Shown: positions 36,638 to 46,100 of the stretch, piece by piece
Position numbering within the stretch: position 1 is the stretch's first letter
Layout: each line of letters opens with the position of its first letter
IMG/VR virus record: IMGVR_UViG_3300027741_000109
Location: 1-46,751 of that record
Direction: 5' to 3' (one strand)
Source of the DNA: a virus
DNA length: 46,751 nt
The notes under the pieces: model-generated
The model's database searches: none
The model's input: the letters and a program-made list of their open reading frames with translations, nothing else
Told to the model about the DNA's origin: nothing
Translations under genes and position numbers: made by a program

Positions 36638-37720
36638 ATGCCACGTTTAAGTTTATACAGAGAAAATCATACCAACGATTATAAATGGCAAGATCGCAGA
36701 ATAAGCGAAATCTTTACTATAAGTTGCGTTGGCATAAACGTTCACAAATATCTTGGTCCAAAAGATCAGGGACCAACAACAGATTTAACACAGCCACAAT
36801 ATGCAACACAAAGTGAACAAAATATTCAGGATGTGCTGTTCTTAGAAAATCGTGACCGTTCTTATGATAAGAATGTTTATGCGTTGCGTGGTCACTATAC
36901 AATTCAAGACAATGATTTTAATTTGAGTCAATTTGGATTAATGTTGACGAATGACACACTGTATATAACTTTCCATTCTAATGATATGGTGCAACGTCTT
37001 GGTCGAAAGATTATGCCAGGTGATGTATTTGAATTACCGCATCTTCGTGATTATTATCCACTTGATGAAACACTGCCCGTTGCATTAAAGAAATTTTATG
37101 TTGTACAAGAAGCAACTCGTGCAAGTGAAGGCTATAGTCAAACTTGGTGGAGTCATCTATGGCGTTGTAAAGTTGTTCCAATGGTAGATGGACAAGAATA
37201 CAAGGATATTCTTGATGAAGCCGCTGGTCCAAATACTAATAGTACGCTGCGTGATCTATTAAGTTCTTACAATCGTAATTTACAAATTAATGATGCAGTA
37301 GTTGCACAAGCAAACAGTGATGTTCCAACCAGTGGATACAGCACAAATAGTTTGTATATTTTACCAACCCAAGATGGCATTTCACCTGTTACTGTAATTA
37401 ATGGTTACTTAACTGGCGATGGTGTTCCACCAAATGGATTGCCTGTTACAGTTGATCGTGCTTTTCCAGCAAGCCCAACGCAAGGTCAATATGTTTTGCG
37501 TACAGATTATGTGCCTAGCAGATTGTTTAGATATGATGGCACAACTTGGTTAGCAATACAAGATGTTCAACGTGCTAACATTAATGGCAATACTACAAAT
37601 ACTCAACTTGGAACATTCATTAATAATAAAGCAAATACGCCACTTGCGAACGGTTATTCTGTACCAAGTAATCAAACACTAAGTAACTTGTTACGTATAC
37701 AACCAGATAAGTTAGGATAA
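36638..37720 (+). CDS. 14: Neck protein (T4 gp14-like)
   Basis: 360 aa. The order of motifs follows T4 gp14: an N-terminal LYRENHTNDYKWQDRRISE, then FGLMLTNDTLYITFHSND, a KIMPGDVFELPHLRDYYPLD loop comparable to the PKEGDLIYFP of T4, and FYVVQEATRASEGYSQTWW. The last 130 residues (after about 230) are a Thr/Asn/Gly-rich extension. It lies directly before gp15, as in T4. gp14 acts with gp13 at the neck. The identification is by eye. Confidence 0.6.
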   Translation: MPRLSLYRENHTNDYKWQDRRISEIFTISCVGINVHKYLGPKDQGPTTDLTQPQYATQSEQNIQDVLFLENRDRSYDKNVYALRGHYTIQDNDFNLSQFGLMLTNDTLYITFHSNDMVQRLGRKIMPGDVFELPHLRDYYPLDETLPVALKKFYVVQEATRASEGYSQTWWSHLWRCKVVPMVDGQEYKDILDEAAGPNTNSTLRDLLSSYNRNLQINDAVVAQANSDVPTSGYSTNSLYILPTQDGISPVTVINGYLTGDGVPPNGLPVTVDRAFPASPTQGQYVLRTDYVPSRLFRYDGTTWLAIQDVQRANINGNTTNTQLGTFINNKANTPLANGYSVPSNQTLSNLLRIQPDKLG

Positions 37721-37724
37721 AGCA

Positions 37725-39113
37725 GTGGGTCAGTATTTCTACGATAAACAAATACGCAGATTTATGTCACAGTTCGTGCGTATCTTTAATGAAACATATG
37801 TAGAATATGGCAAAGATGTAAATGGCAACAGTGTTCTTTATCGTGTACCTGTTCGTTATGCCGATACCAATCGTCAAGTCAGTAATATATTAAAGCAAAA
37901 CAGCGACAATGGTATTAATAATGTGCCTATGATAGTTGTTTATATTAAGGCAGTAGATTATGACCGTGGACGCATGCAAGAACCAAAATATGTTGATAAT
38001 AAAAGTGTTCGCACACGTGCAGTTGACCCACTGACAGGAAACAGTAGTGTTAATCAAGGGCAAAATTTTAGTGTCAAAAGATTAATGCCAGCACCGTATA
38101 AACTTACAGTTGTCATGGAACTATGGACAAGTAACTTTGATCAAAAATTACAGCTATGGGAACAAATTTGTTGTCAGTTTAATCCAGATATGGAAATACA
38201 AAATACAGACAATTATCTTGATTGGACAAGTTTAAGTTATGTTTTATTAACCCAAACAAATTGGACTACTCGTGATATTCCTGTTGGCGCAGATGATCCT
38301 ATAGATGTTGCTACCCTAACATTTGAGATGCCTATATGGTTAAGTACGCCAGCAAAATTACTTCGTCTTGGTATTGTGCAAAGTGTTGTTAGTAACATTT
38401 ATGATGCAAATGGTAGCCCAAGCACAGCACTTATAGAAGCAACAAATAGACTTGGAAATCGTCAATATTTTACTCCAACAGGATATCAAGCAGTTGTTAA
38501 CAATGGCAACGTAACTTTGTTTCCACATGGTGGACCAGAGATTAATAATACCAATTTTGCAATACCTACTACTAAGGGAAATGCGATTCCCTGGGCACCT
38601 GTTATTAGTTTATTTGGTAATATTGCAAACAATTATAGTATGTTATATTTGACAGATACAAGAACAGATAGACTTGTTACAGGAACTGTAGCATATGATC
38701 CAACCAATGCTGCTAATTTAAAATTTACAGTTGATCCTGCAACAATACCAACAAATATACTACCAAGTATTAATGCAATTGTTGACCCACAATCGAATGG
38801 ACCTGGTATTGGATTGCCAGCAGCAAGTACTGGACAACGTTATTTGCTTGTTAATGCATTAGGCGGCGCTAGTAATGGAAATGGCGCAGCAGCATGGCAA
38901 AATGCAAACAGTAGTATCACGGTTGCACAACCAAATGACATTATACAATATAATGGTAGTGCTTGGTATGTAGCATACCATCCTACTGCTAATAGTAATT
39001 CTAGTTATGTAACAAATACTTTTTCGAATATTCAATATGCATGGAATGTAAATCAATGGCAAAAAAGTTGGGAAGGTTTGTATCAAGAGGGTCTATGGTC
39101 AATCGTGATCTAA
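37725..39113 (+). CDS. 15: Tail sheath stabiliser/completion protein (T4 gp15-like)
   Basis: 462 aa, starting at GTG 37725. The N-terminus YFYDKQIRRFMSQFVRIF and RVPVRYAD match T4 gp15 (YFYNSSFRRYATLMGDLF, RVPITYAS); MPAPYKLTVVMELWTSNFDQ, WEQICCQFNPDMEIQ and IDVATLTFEMPIWLSTP complete the match. gp15 caps the sheath and binds the neck. T4 gp15 is about 270 aa; here residues after about 230 are a Gly/Asn-rich extension ending in NGSAWYVAYHPT and WNVNQWQKSW. Confidence 0.85.
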   Translation: MGQYFYDKQIRRFMSQFVRIFNETYVEYGKDVNGNSVLYRVPVRYADTNRQVSNILKQNSDNGINNVPMIVVYIKAVDYDRGRMQEPKYVDNKSVRTRAVDPLTGNSSVNQGQNFSVKRLMPAPYKLTVVMELWTSNFDQKLQLWEQICCQFNPDMEIQNTDNYLDWTSLSYVLLTQTNWTTRDIPVGADDPIDVATLTFEMPIWLSTPAKLLRLGIVQSVVSNIYDANGSPSTALIEATNRLGNRQYFTPTGYQAVVNNGNVTLFPHGGPEINNTNFAIPTTKGNAIPWAPVISLFGNIANNYSMLYLTDTRTDRLVTGTVAYDPTNAANLKFTVDPATIPTNILPSINAIVDPQSNGPGIGLPAASTGQRYLLVNALGGASNGNGAAAWQNANSSITVAQPNDIIQYNGSAWYVAYHPTANSNSSYVTNTFSNIQYAWNVNQWQKSWEGLYQEGLWSIVI

Positions 39114-39535
39114 CCGCAGTTGGCGCACTTTTTATAGCAGTTAAAAGTGGTCGTGCTTTATTCTTATTACGAGATCAAGATACCTACAGCGATACATGGG
39201 GATTAGTAGGCGGACAAACCGAAGGCAACGAAACCCTATACGAAGGGTTGGAGCGAGAAACAAGTGAAGAAATTGGATTTGTTCCGCATATTCAAAAAGT
39301 AATTCCACTGGAATTGTTTTCTTCACCCGATGGACATTTTAATTATCATACATTTGTTGTGTTGGTTAAGAATGAATTTTTACCAGAATTAAGCAGCGAA
39401 CACAAAGGTTATGCATGGTGTGATCTAAGCAATACACCTAAACCGCTGCATCCTGGTTTATATAATAGTCTTAATAATAAAGTTATTCGTGAAAAATTAA
39501 AAACTATTCAACAATTATTAAAAATCACCAAGTAA
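39095..39535 (+). CDS. Nudix hydrolase
   Basis: 146 aa from ATG 39095, with AAGAGG upstream; it overlaps the end of gp15. The Nudix box spans residues 40-62 (G40, E46, RETSEEIGF 54-62): GX5EX7REUXEEXGU. N-terminal VGALFIAVKSGR and DTWGLVGGQ are typical. It hydrolyses a nucleoside diphosphate linked to X; specificity unknown, and T4 NudE-like roles are one possibility. Convergent with, and overlapping by 18 nt, the minus-strand gene. Confidence 0.88.
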   Translation: MVNRDLTAVGALFIAVKSGRALFLLRDQDTYSDTWGLVGGQTEGNETLYEGLERETSEEIGFVPHIQKVIPLELFSSPDGHFNYHTFVVLVKNEFLPELSSEHKGYAWCDLSNTPKPLHPGLYNSLNNKVIREKLKTIQQLLKITK

Positions 39536-40225
39536 CACAGCATCACGAACTGATATTTCCTGATAATTTGGCAAATCTTTTAGTGATGGGGATAAATCGG
39601 TGGTATGATGGTTTCTTACACGATAAAATTGTGTACCATTATAAACTCTAACAACATTATAGAGATATGAATAATTGTACTCATTCAAACCAACATCGTG
39701 TTCATAGCCTAAACTATGCTCATAAACATTATTATAAAATTCACCATCGCAACCATCGAATCCAAATAAGAATATTTTTTGAGCACCATCAAATGCTGCA
39801 AGATATGCAGCCGAAGAACCACTATCAAAATGATAAGAATACGGTAGCAAATTTGTATCAGGATAAACGTGCCAATGATTATTTGATGTAAAAAGTTTAT
39901 TATATTTGTCTACTGGAATTTCAGAAAAGAAAATATTATTTTTTATAACATAATAATCAGCAGAGGTATCTTTCCACGCTGCATTGCAAGCATAGGTAAA
40001 TTTGTAACCTTCTGAAACACGTTTGTTATTTTGGTTTAAAATCATTTGTATATCTGGCGCAAGACGACTAATACCATTTCCCAAAACAACCGCAGATTTA
40101 ACAGACATATCATATGGCAAATCACGTGGATTAACAAACACACTTTTCATTTGTTCATTTTCAACATATGTTACTGATTCACCCGTATAATTACGACGGT
40201 ATACTGCATAATTTAAATTTCCCAT
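39518..40225 (-). CDS. MptE/DUF115-like protein next to fibre genes
   Basis: 235 aa. SAVVLGNGISRLAPDIQ (residues about 44-60) resembles the GNGPS nucleotide loop of DUF115/MptE and motility-accessory-factor proteins; YACNAAWKDTSADYYVIKN and the C-terminal SSAAYLAAFDGAQKIFLFGFDG are further matches. Those proteins transfer nonulosonic acid or modify surface glycans. Lying downstream of the fibre genes, it may modify fibres or host glycans. AGGAAG site; it overlaps the preceding gene by 1 nt. Confidence 0.45.
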   Translation of the reverse strand: MGNLNYAVYRRNYTGESVTYVENEQMKSVFVNPRDLPYDMSVKSAVVLGNGISRLAPDIQMILNQNNKRVSEGYKFTYACNAAWKDTSADYYVIKNNIFFSEIPVDKYNKLFTSNNHWHVYPDTNLLPYSYHFDSGSSAAYLAAFDGAQKIFLFGFDGCDGEFYNNVYEHSLGYEHDVGLNEYNYSYLYNVVRVYNGTQFYRVRNHHTTDLSPSLKDLPNYQEISVRDAVLLGDF

Positions 40226-40887
40226 TAAAATCTTCCTACTGCTATTTCAATTTTTACTATGCTATCATCCAAGATGATATCCATGCTCTTACCTATAATA
40301 CAACCTGGCTCGTATAGCGATTTATCTAGCGCACATGCTACACCACGCTCACTACTACTTACCAATAATGTTCCTTTATTTACTGGTCCACGCACTAAAC
40401 AAGGAACACGACCCGTTAGTGCGATTGGTAACCAATTGTCATGTTCAAAATTATCATTCATAAGATAGGCAGGATTTGTTGACACTACGCCAGCAACTGT
40501 GGTATCATGAGGTTGGGTAGAAATCGTGACATCATAATCACCGCCCAATACCATAACCGTGCCAGGTGAGTAGTAACTATCACTATGATACATTTCGGCC
40601 AAGTCGGCGTATTTGGCTGTTGTGGATGTTCCAACAAAGTTAACACCATAGATGAAGTTAAAATAGTTACTACCAACACCACCAATATTTGCTTGAATAT
40701 TAGCACCTGGCAATACGCTGCTGCCAACATAGTGAATGTTAGCCCAAATATTACTATAATATTGTGAACCACTACCACCCAAGTTAACCGCATTATTACT
40801 GCCAGGAATAATACCGCCGCTGACAGTAAGGTTACTATCAACTGTTGCGTTACCATAAATGCGTGTGCCGTCTACTAGTTTTGCCAT
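40225..40887 (-). CDS. Fibre tip / short tail fibre protein
   Basis: 220 aa. Residues 10-75 hold beta-helix-like repeats (VDSNLTVSGGIIPGSNNAVN, then GSQYYSNIWAN, GVGSNYFNFIYG). The STTAKYADLAEMYHSDSYY, PGTVMVLGGDYDV block is a common C-terminal trimerisation or host-interaction module of phage fibres. It shares the late promoter at 40904-40910. Confidence 0.65.
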   Translation of the reverse strand: MAKLVDGTRIYGNATVDSNLTVSGGIIPGSNNAVNLGGSGSQYYSNIWANIHYVGSSVLPGANIQANIGGVGSNYFNFIYGVNFVGTSTTAKYADLAEMYHSDSYYSPGTVMVLGGDYDVTISTQPHDTTVAGVVSTNPAYLMNDNFEHDNWLPIALTGRVPCLVRGPVNKGTLLVSSSERGVACALDKSLYEPGCIIGKSMDIILDDSIVKIEIAVGRF

Positions 40888-40903
40888 AAATTATTCCACT
40901 GTA

Positions 40904-40910
40904 TATTTAG
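40904..40910 (-). promoter_or_regulatory. Late promoter box before the fibre tip gene
   Basis: CTAAATA on the minus strand, 17 nt before ATG 40887; it lies just beyond the stop of the preceding fibre gene. Confidence 0.6.
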
Positions 40911-40917
40911 ACCTATC

Positions 40918-43143
40918 TTAACGACCATATCTTCTTCGAAGTGCGTTATAGTTTGAAGTTACTTCGTCTACTGTCAAACTACGATTGTATACCATAAACG
41001 CACCAAGATTACCACTAGTATATGCATTAGTTCCCATACCAGTGCTGTCTGCTGCCATTAGTGCCATAAATGTGTTTGTACCTGGTGCAGACCATGTTAT
41101 ATTAGATGAACCAACACTGGCACCATTTACATACGCAGTTGCAGTTGTTCCGTTATAAGTGATAACCAAATTATACCAAGCATTTAAACTTTGCGTAGAG
41201 GTTGCAATAGTTGTAACAGCACTGCCTGTCCATAGTCCAAATGAAATAACTCCAGCAGCAGTAATTTCTATTGCACTGGCATGATAACCAGTAGCAAGCG
41301 CCGCCTGACCATCAATTTGAATAATATTTCCTGAACTTGTTGGATATACCCAAATGCTCATTGTAACTGTATTATAGGTAGTAGAATTGAATAGGGAAGA
41401 TGCACTTGTAGCATATTGACTACTTGCGGTCGTAAATGTTAAAGTGCCACCAGTTGTGCTTTTAGCACCACTGTTAAAAGTTGGACCATTAGATAGTGTA
41501 TAATTTTTACCGTTTCCGCTTAAATCTGTCCAAGTTGCTCCGCTACCACTATAACTTGAAGGTTGACCAGCATCTAGCCATACCATTAAACTGCTATCTA
41601 CAACAGGAGCACCTGTCCATTCATCAAATATACCAGCAAGTTGTAAATTACCATTTAGGTTAACACGTTGAGCAACGCTGCCGCTCTTAATTGTAAATTC
41701 ATCAATGATGCCTGTAGTTTGCAATAATCCAACATTAGATATTTTTTGAACAGATATGCCCGTTCCACTATAATTGTATGTAGACAATGGCGAGGTATTT
41801 GAAGTTACTGCGGCGTTACCAGAAGTTCTTGTTAATGTAATTGGACTTAAACTTTTATCTATAATTGTATTAGATTGGCAAGTTAATAATAAAGTGTTAG
41901 GTATTGAACTAAGAGATGATGTTTGGGGCGTGAAGTTAGCAGTATATACTGCCGTGCCTTTTACTATTCTTAAATTAGTAATATAACCATTCCAAGTTAG
42001 CGTTGTATTATCATTATAGAACCTACCAACACCAATAGATGGTGTTGCTGGCCAAGTTGGTGTAGTTGCACTCGTTGAAACAGACGAACCATTTACATAC
42101 ATGGTATTCGTGCTTCCACTACGAACAAGTGCTATATGATACCAAGTGTTAGCCAAAATAGTATTGGTTGCTGAATAAGTTAAAGTAGAGGTACCATTTA
42201 CAAAGAAACCCAATCTACTGCTAGTATCTAAGAAAATTGTTAATCCGTTTGTGCCTGAACTGGTCGCATTTGTAAGGGTAACGATACCAAATTGAGCAGC
42301 ACCTATGCCTATTCCGTATATCCAACATTCTATAGTAAAATCACCTGTTAACTGATAACTTGCACTTGGTGATGCCATTATAAAATCTGGACCAGTATTA
42401 TTAAAATAATAATTGTAATATCCGTTTGGTTTAATCGGCGTTTGAGTGGTTGATGTTACCGTTCCACTTGAAGTAACAGAAAAATTATTTGGACCACTAT
42501 CCGTAAAAGCACTTGTTGAAGGTATAGTAGTTGTGTTTAATAACAGTTTAGTGTTAGTAACTGCTGTCAATGGTTGAGTTGGTGGGGTAACGTTTGCGGT
42601 ATAAATTGCTGTACCATTAACTATACGAAAGTTAGAAATATAACCAGAAATAGGGTAAGTTGTTGCATTTACGGAACCAATATTTGGAGTATCTGAAACA
42701 AAACTTTGTGAATTTGTTACAGACCCTTGAGATAGTCCATTTATATATATTGTCAGTGTAGTTCCACTTCTTACTGCTGCAATATGATTCCACGCATTTA
42801 AGTTAATAGTATTATTAGATGTTAAAAGAACTGTGCCGTTTGAAGAAAGTATAATTTTATTTCCATTTGCATCTGTTTGTAAATAAAAATTATTTGCTAC
42901 TGTAAAAAGTGATGTAGTAGAGAAAATAGTTCCAAACCTTTTAAATGACGTGGGATATAACCATGTTTCTATAGTAAAATCTCCAGTTCCAATAGTAAAT
43001 GCTGAGTTACTTGGAAGAGTCAAATAACCAGTACTACCATCAAACAACAAACTACCAAATGTTATAGGATTATTTGTTAATTCATCAATTGTGCTATTGA
43101 CTACTAAATTTCCAGTATTTGTTAAACGAGATGCTATTGGCAT
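40918..43143 (-). CDS. Fibre protein with three LamG-like domains
   Basis: 741 aa. Three concanavalin/LamG-type modules: residues about 32-200 (SSLLFDGSTGYL-like start, GDFTIETWLYPT, NAWNHIAAVRSG, LTIYINGLS), about 245-430 (DFTIECWIYG, TWYHIALVRSG, MYVNGSSV) and about 540-725 (VTMSIWVYPTS, NAWYNLVITYNG, AYVNGASV). These bind carbohydrates. The C-terminus (YNRSLTVDEVTSNYNALRRR) is the usual LamG end. The start ATG shares a base with the stop of the longer fibre gene (TAATG). Confidence 0.8.
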   Translation of the reverse strand: MPIASRLTNTGNLVVNSTIDELTNNPITFGSLLFDGSTGYLTLPSNSAFTIGTGDFTIETWLYPTSFKRFGTIFSTTSLFTVANNFYLQTDANGNKIILSSNGTVLLTSNNTINLNAWNHIAAVRSGTTLTIYINGLSQGSVTNSQSFVSDTPNIGSVNATTYPISGYISNFRIVNGTAIYTANVTPPTQPLTAVTNTKLLLNTTTIPSTSAFTDSGPNNFSVTSSGTVTSTTQTPIKPNGYYNYYFNNTGPDFIMASPSASYQLTGDFTIECWIYGIGIGAAQFGIVTLTNATSSGTNGLTIFLDTSSRLGFFVNGTSTLTYSATNTILANTWYHIALVRSGSTNTMYVNGSSVSTSATTPTWPATPSIGVGRFYNDNTTLTWNGYITNLRIVKGTAVYTANFTPQTSSLSSIPNTLLLTCQSNTIIDKSLSPITLTRTSGNAAVTSNTSPLSTYNYSGTGISVQKISNVGLLQTTGIIDEFTIKSGSVAQRVNLNGNLQLAGIFDEWTGAPVVDSSLMVWLDAGQPSSYSGSGATWTDLSGNGKNYTLSNGPTFNSGAKSTTGGTLTFTTASSQYATSASSLFNSTTYNTVTMSIWVYPTSSGNIIQIDGQAALATGYHASAIEITAAGVISFGLWTGSAVTTIATSTQSLNAWYNLVITYNGTTATAYVNGASVGSSNITWSAPGTNTFMALMAADSTGMGTNAYTSGNLGAFMVYNRSLTVDEVTSNYNALRRRYGR

Positions 43144-46100
43144 TATCCGAATACCGTGTCTAAACTGTTAGTGGTGCTATTATAATATGTATAAGCCACA
43201 CTAGTACTATTACCACTGTATGTATAACCAGTACGCTGTTGTGTATAGATATTTCCGCCTACATACACGTTACCAGCAATACCAGCACCACCACTTGAAA
43301 TCAGTGTACCGCTTGTTGTAGAGTTAGTGGCAGTATTGTCTAATAGATATAGCGTAGTTGCAGCACTTAATACAACATCACCAGCGCCATCTGGATCAAG
43401 GTATAAATTACCATTTGTTCCGGCAGTTGTTGAAAAATTATTGGCTATAATCCAACTATTGCTACCTATCGTAGCATTACCCGTGGTTGCAATAGTTGTA
43501 AATGAGCCGCTGTTTGCAATATTAGCACCAATAGCACCTGTTAGGTAACCAACATGCTGTCCACCACCGCTAGTTGTGAAACTTGCACCAGTAAAGACAG
43601 CACCTGTATTACCAAATGTACCAGCATTAATAGTAGGAGCAGCAATAGTATCAGTTGTTGTAATAGTTGTTGTGTTAATAAACGTAGTGTTACCAGCAAT
43701 ACTTAAGTTACCGCCAACATATAAGTTACCGCCAACACCCATACCACCACTGATTACAATAGCACCCGTAGTTGTAGAGGTTGAAGTAGTTGCGCTGTTA
43801 GATACAAGGTTACCACTAACATAGTTGTATTGTAAATAAGTTGCTCCACCAAATGCAGTACCATTTGCAAACTGAATTGCGGTATTTGCACCTGCTGCGG
43901 TACTGCTACCACCACCACCGCCACCAGCAGTTGATCCATTTGGATAGAAGATACCGCTTGTAGTTACAATGTTACCAACATATAAGTTGCCGCTAATACC
44001 AGCACCGCCAGTAATAACCATTGTGCCAGTAGTTGTAGATGTACTGCCAGTGTTTGAGTTAGCATATAAGAAAGGCGATGCTATAAATGCTGTTGTAACA
44101 AATGTATTAGCATATGTTAATGTAGAGAATGTTGGTAGTCCAGTTGCAGTAATAGTAACCGCAGCACTGCTACCATCAGTAATATACGCAGCAGATGAAG
44201 TTACGTTAAGCAATAGTGCAGTATTGGCTATACTAGTTGGTGAAGCATATGGAGGTGCAAAGTTAGCAGTATAAACTGCTGTTCCGCTGACATATCTTAT
44301 ACCTGTAATATAACCTGTGAAGTAATTGTGACCGCCAGCCGTGTTGAAATCGCCAGCGAGAAATGTAGTATCGGTAAATGTCAGGGCTGTTACAGTAGAT
44401 GCCACCGATACACCATTAATATATAAACTTGTAGTGCTGCCGCTTCTAACTAGTGCTACGTGATACCATTTATTGTTGGTTGGCGGTGAAGCAGTATATG
44501 TGAGAAAGTTACCTGCCAAGTTTCTTACGTACCATCCTGTAACATCAACCCACAACCAAAACCCAGTATTAGTACCAGTACTGTTCATTATAGAAACAAC
44601 ACCTGGATTACCACTACTAGCAAGAACAGTAGGATAAACCCATGCTTCCATGGTGAAATTACCATTTACTGCTGCTACCGTGCCGCTAACAGAACTGTTA
44701 CTGCCGTTAAAGAAAAGGCTGTTATTTACAGTACTGTTAAGTGTTGCATATGCGGCACTTATACTTCCATTGGCGCTGACATTACCGATAGTTGTTGCAT
44801 ACACGTTTGCGGCATTAATTGTAACACCATTGGTGTTACCTTGTAGATTGGTTATACCACTTACTGTTACGGTTGTAAATGAGCCGCTGTTTGCGCTATT
44901 CGCACCAATAGCGCCTGTATGATAACCAGTTAATTGTCCACCACCACTTGTAGTGAAACTTGGACTTGTGAGCGAACCTGTGCTTGTTATATTAGTTTGG
45001 GCATTAGTTATTAATGTACCGCTTAAACCACTGTTTGCTACCACATAAGCAGCATACACGTTTGCAGTTTGTGCTGTAATATTAGCACTTGAAACTAAAC
45101 CAGTTAGAATACCAACTGAAGTAATATTAGTTTGTGCTGCGGTTGATAGGGTACCAGTAAGCGTAGCACCACTGTTACCAATAGTTCCACCCTGAATAGT
45201 AGTAGCATTAATTGTAGTACCGTTGGTTGTGCCTTGTAGGTTAGTAGTTCCAGTAACGTTAAATGCGCCAGTCACGGTTATAGGATTTGATCCGCTGCGT
45301 CCAATATAGTTTGTAGCATTGGTGCTACCAAATACAATATAACCTTGCGTATTATCTTGTTGACCCATAACACGTGCTGTATTTGCTACGTTAATATCGC
45401 CTAACCAAAGATCATCACCAATTTGAAAATTAGTGCCATTGCCGTTATTTGTGGCGTGGACAATATCAGCGGTAACATTTCCGCCAACTCCAATACCACC
45501 ACTTACAACGATTGCACCAGTAGTATTATTTGTAGATGCTGTTGTGCTGCTGCTTACAAGATTGCCACTTGCACTAATATATTGTAGAGATGTTGCGCCA
45601 CCAAAACTTCCACCATTGTTAAATTGTATCTGAGTGCTAGCACCACCAGGACTACCGCTACCACCGCTACTATATACTGAACCATTAGGCCAATATACAC
45701 CGTTTGTAGTAACAAGATTTCCTACAGTTGCTGTGGCCGTAGTTGGAATAGTGATAGAGCCTGTGTCACTCAATATGAAGATGGTTTGAGTGTATGCACT
45801 ATTAACAACTTCCAGACCACCAGTAGGATTTAAACGAAAATATTTGTTTGGATTTGTACCGGCACTGTAGGTATTTGTTAATTTAAGAAAATCAAGATAT
45901 CCCGTGCCACCTTGACCATAAATATTACCAATAATTGATAGCGCACTTGTTGATGCAGTGCTACCAGTTGCAATATAAATGTTTGCATAATTGTTTAGTG
46001 TGGTATTTCCACTTGCAGTTAGCGTAGTAAATGCACCACTATTAGCAGCATTGGCACCAATAGCACCAGTGTGATAACCAGTTAACTGTCCACCACTGCT

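Noticed and set aside
43143-45773. 876-aa fibre ORF with TTG start at 45773
   Set aside because: The same frame has no stop from 45773 to the window edge and upstream codons encode the same repeat type, so it is a partial, longer gene.
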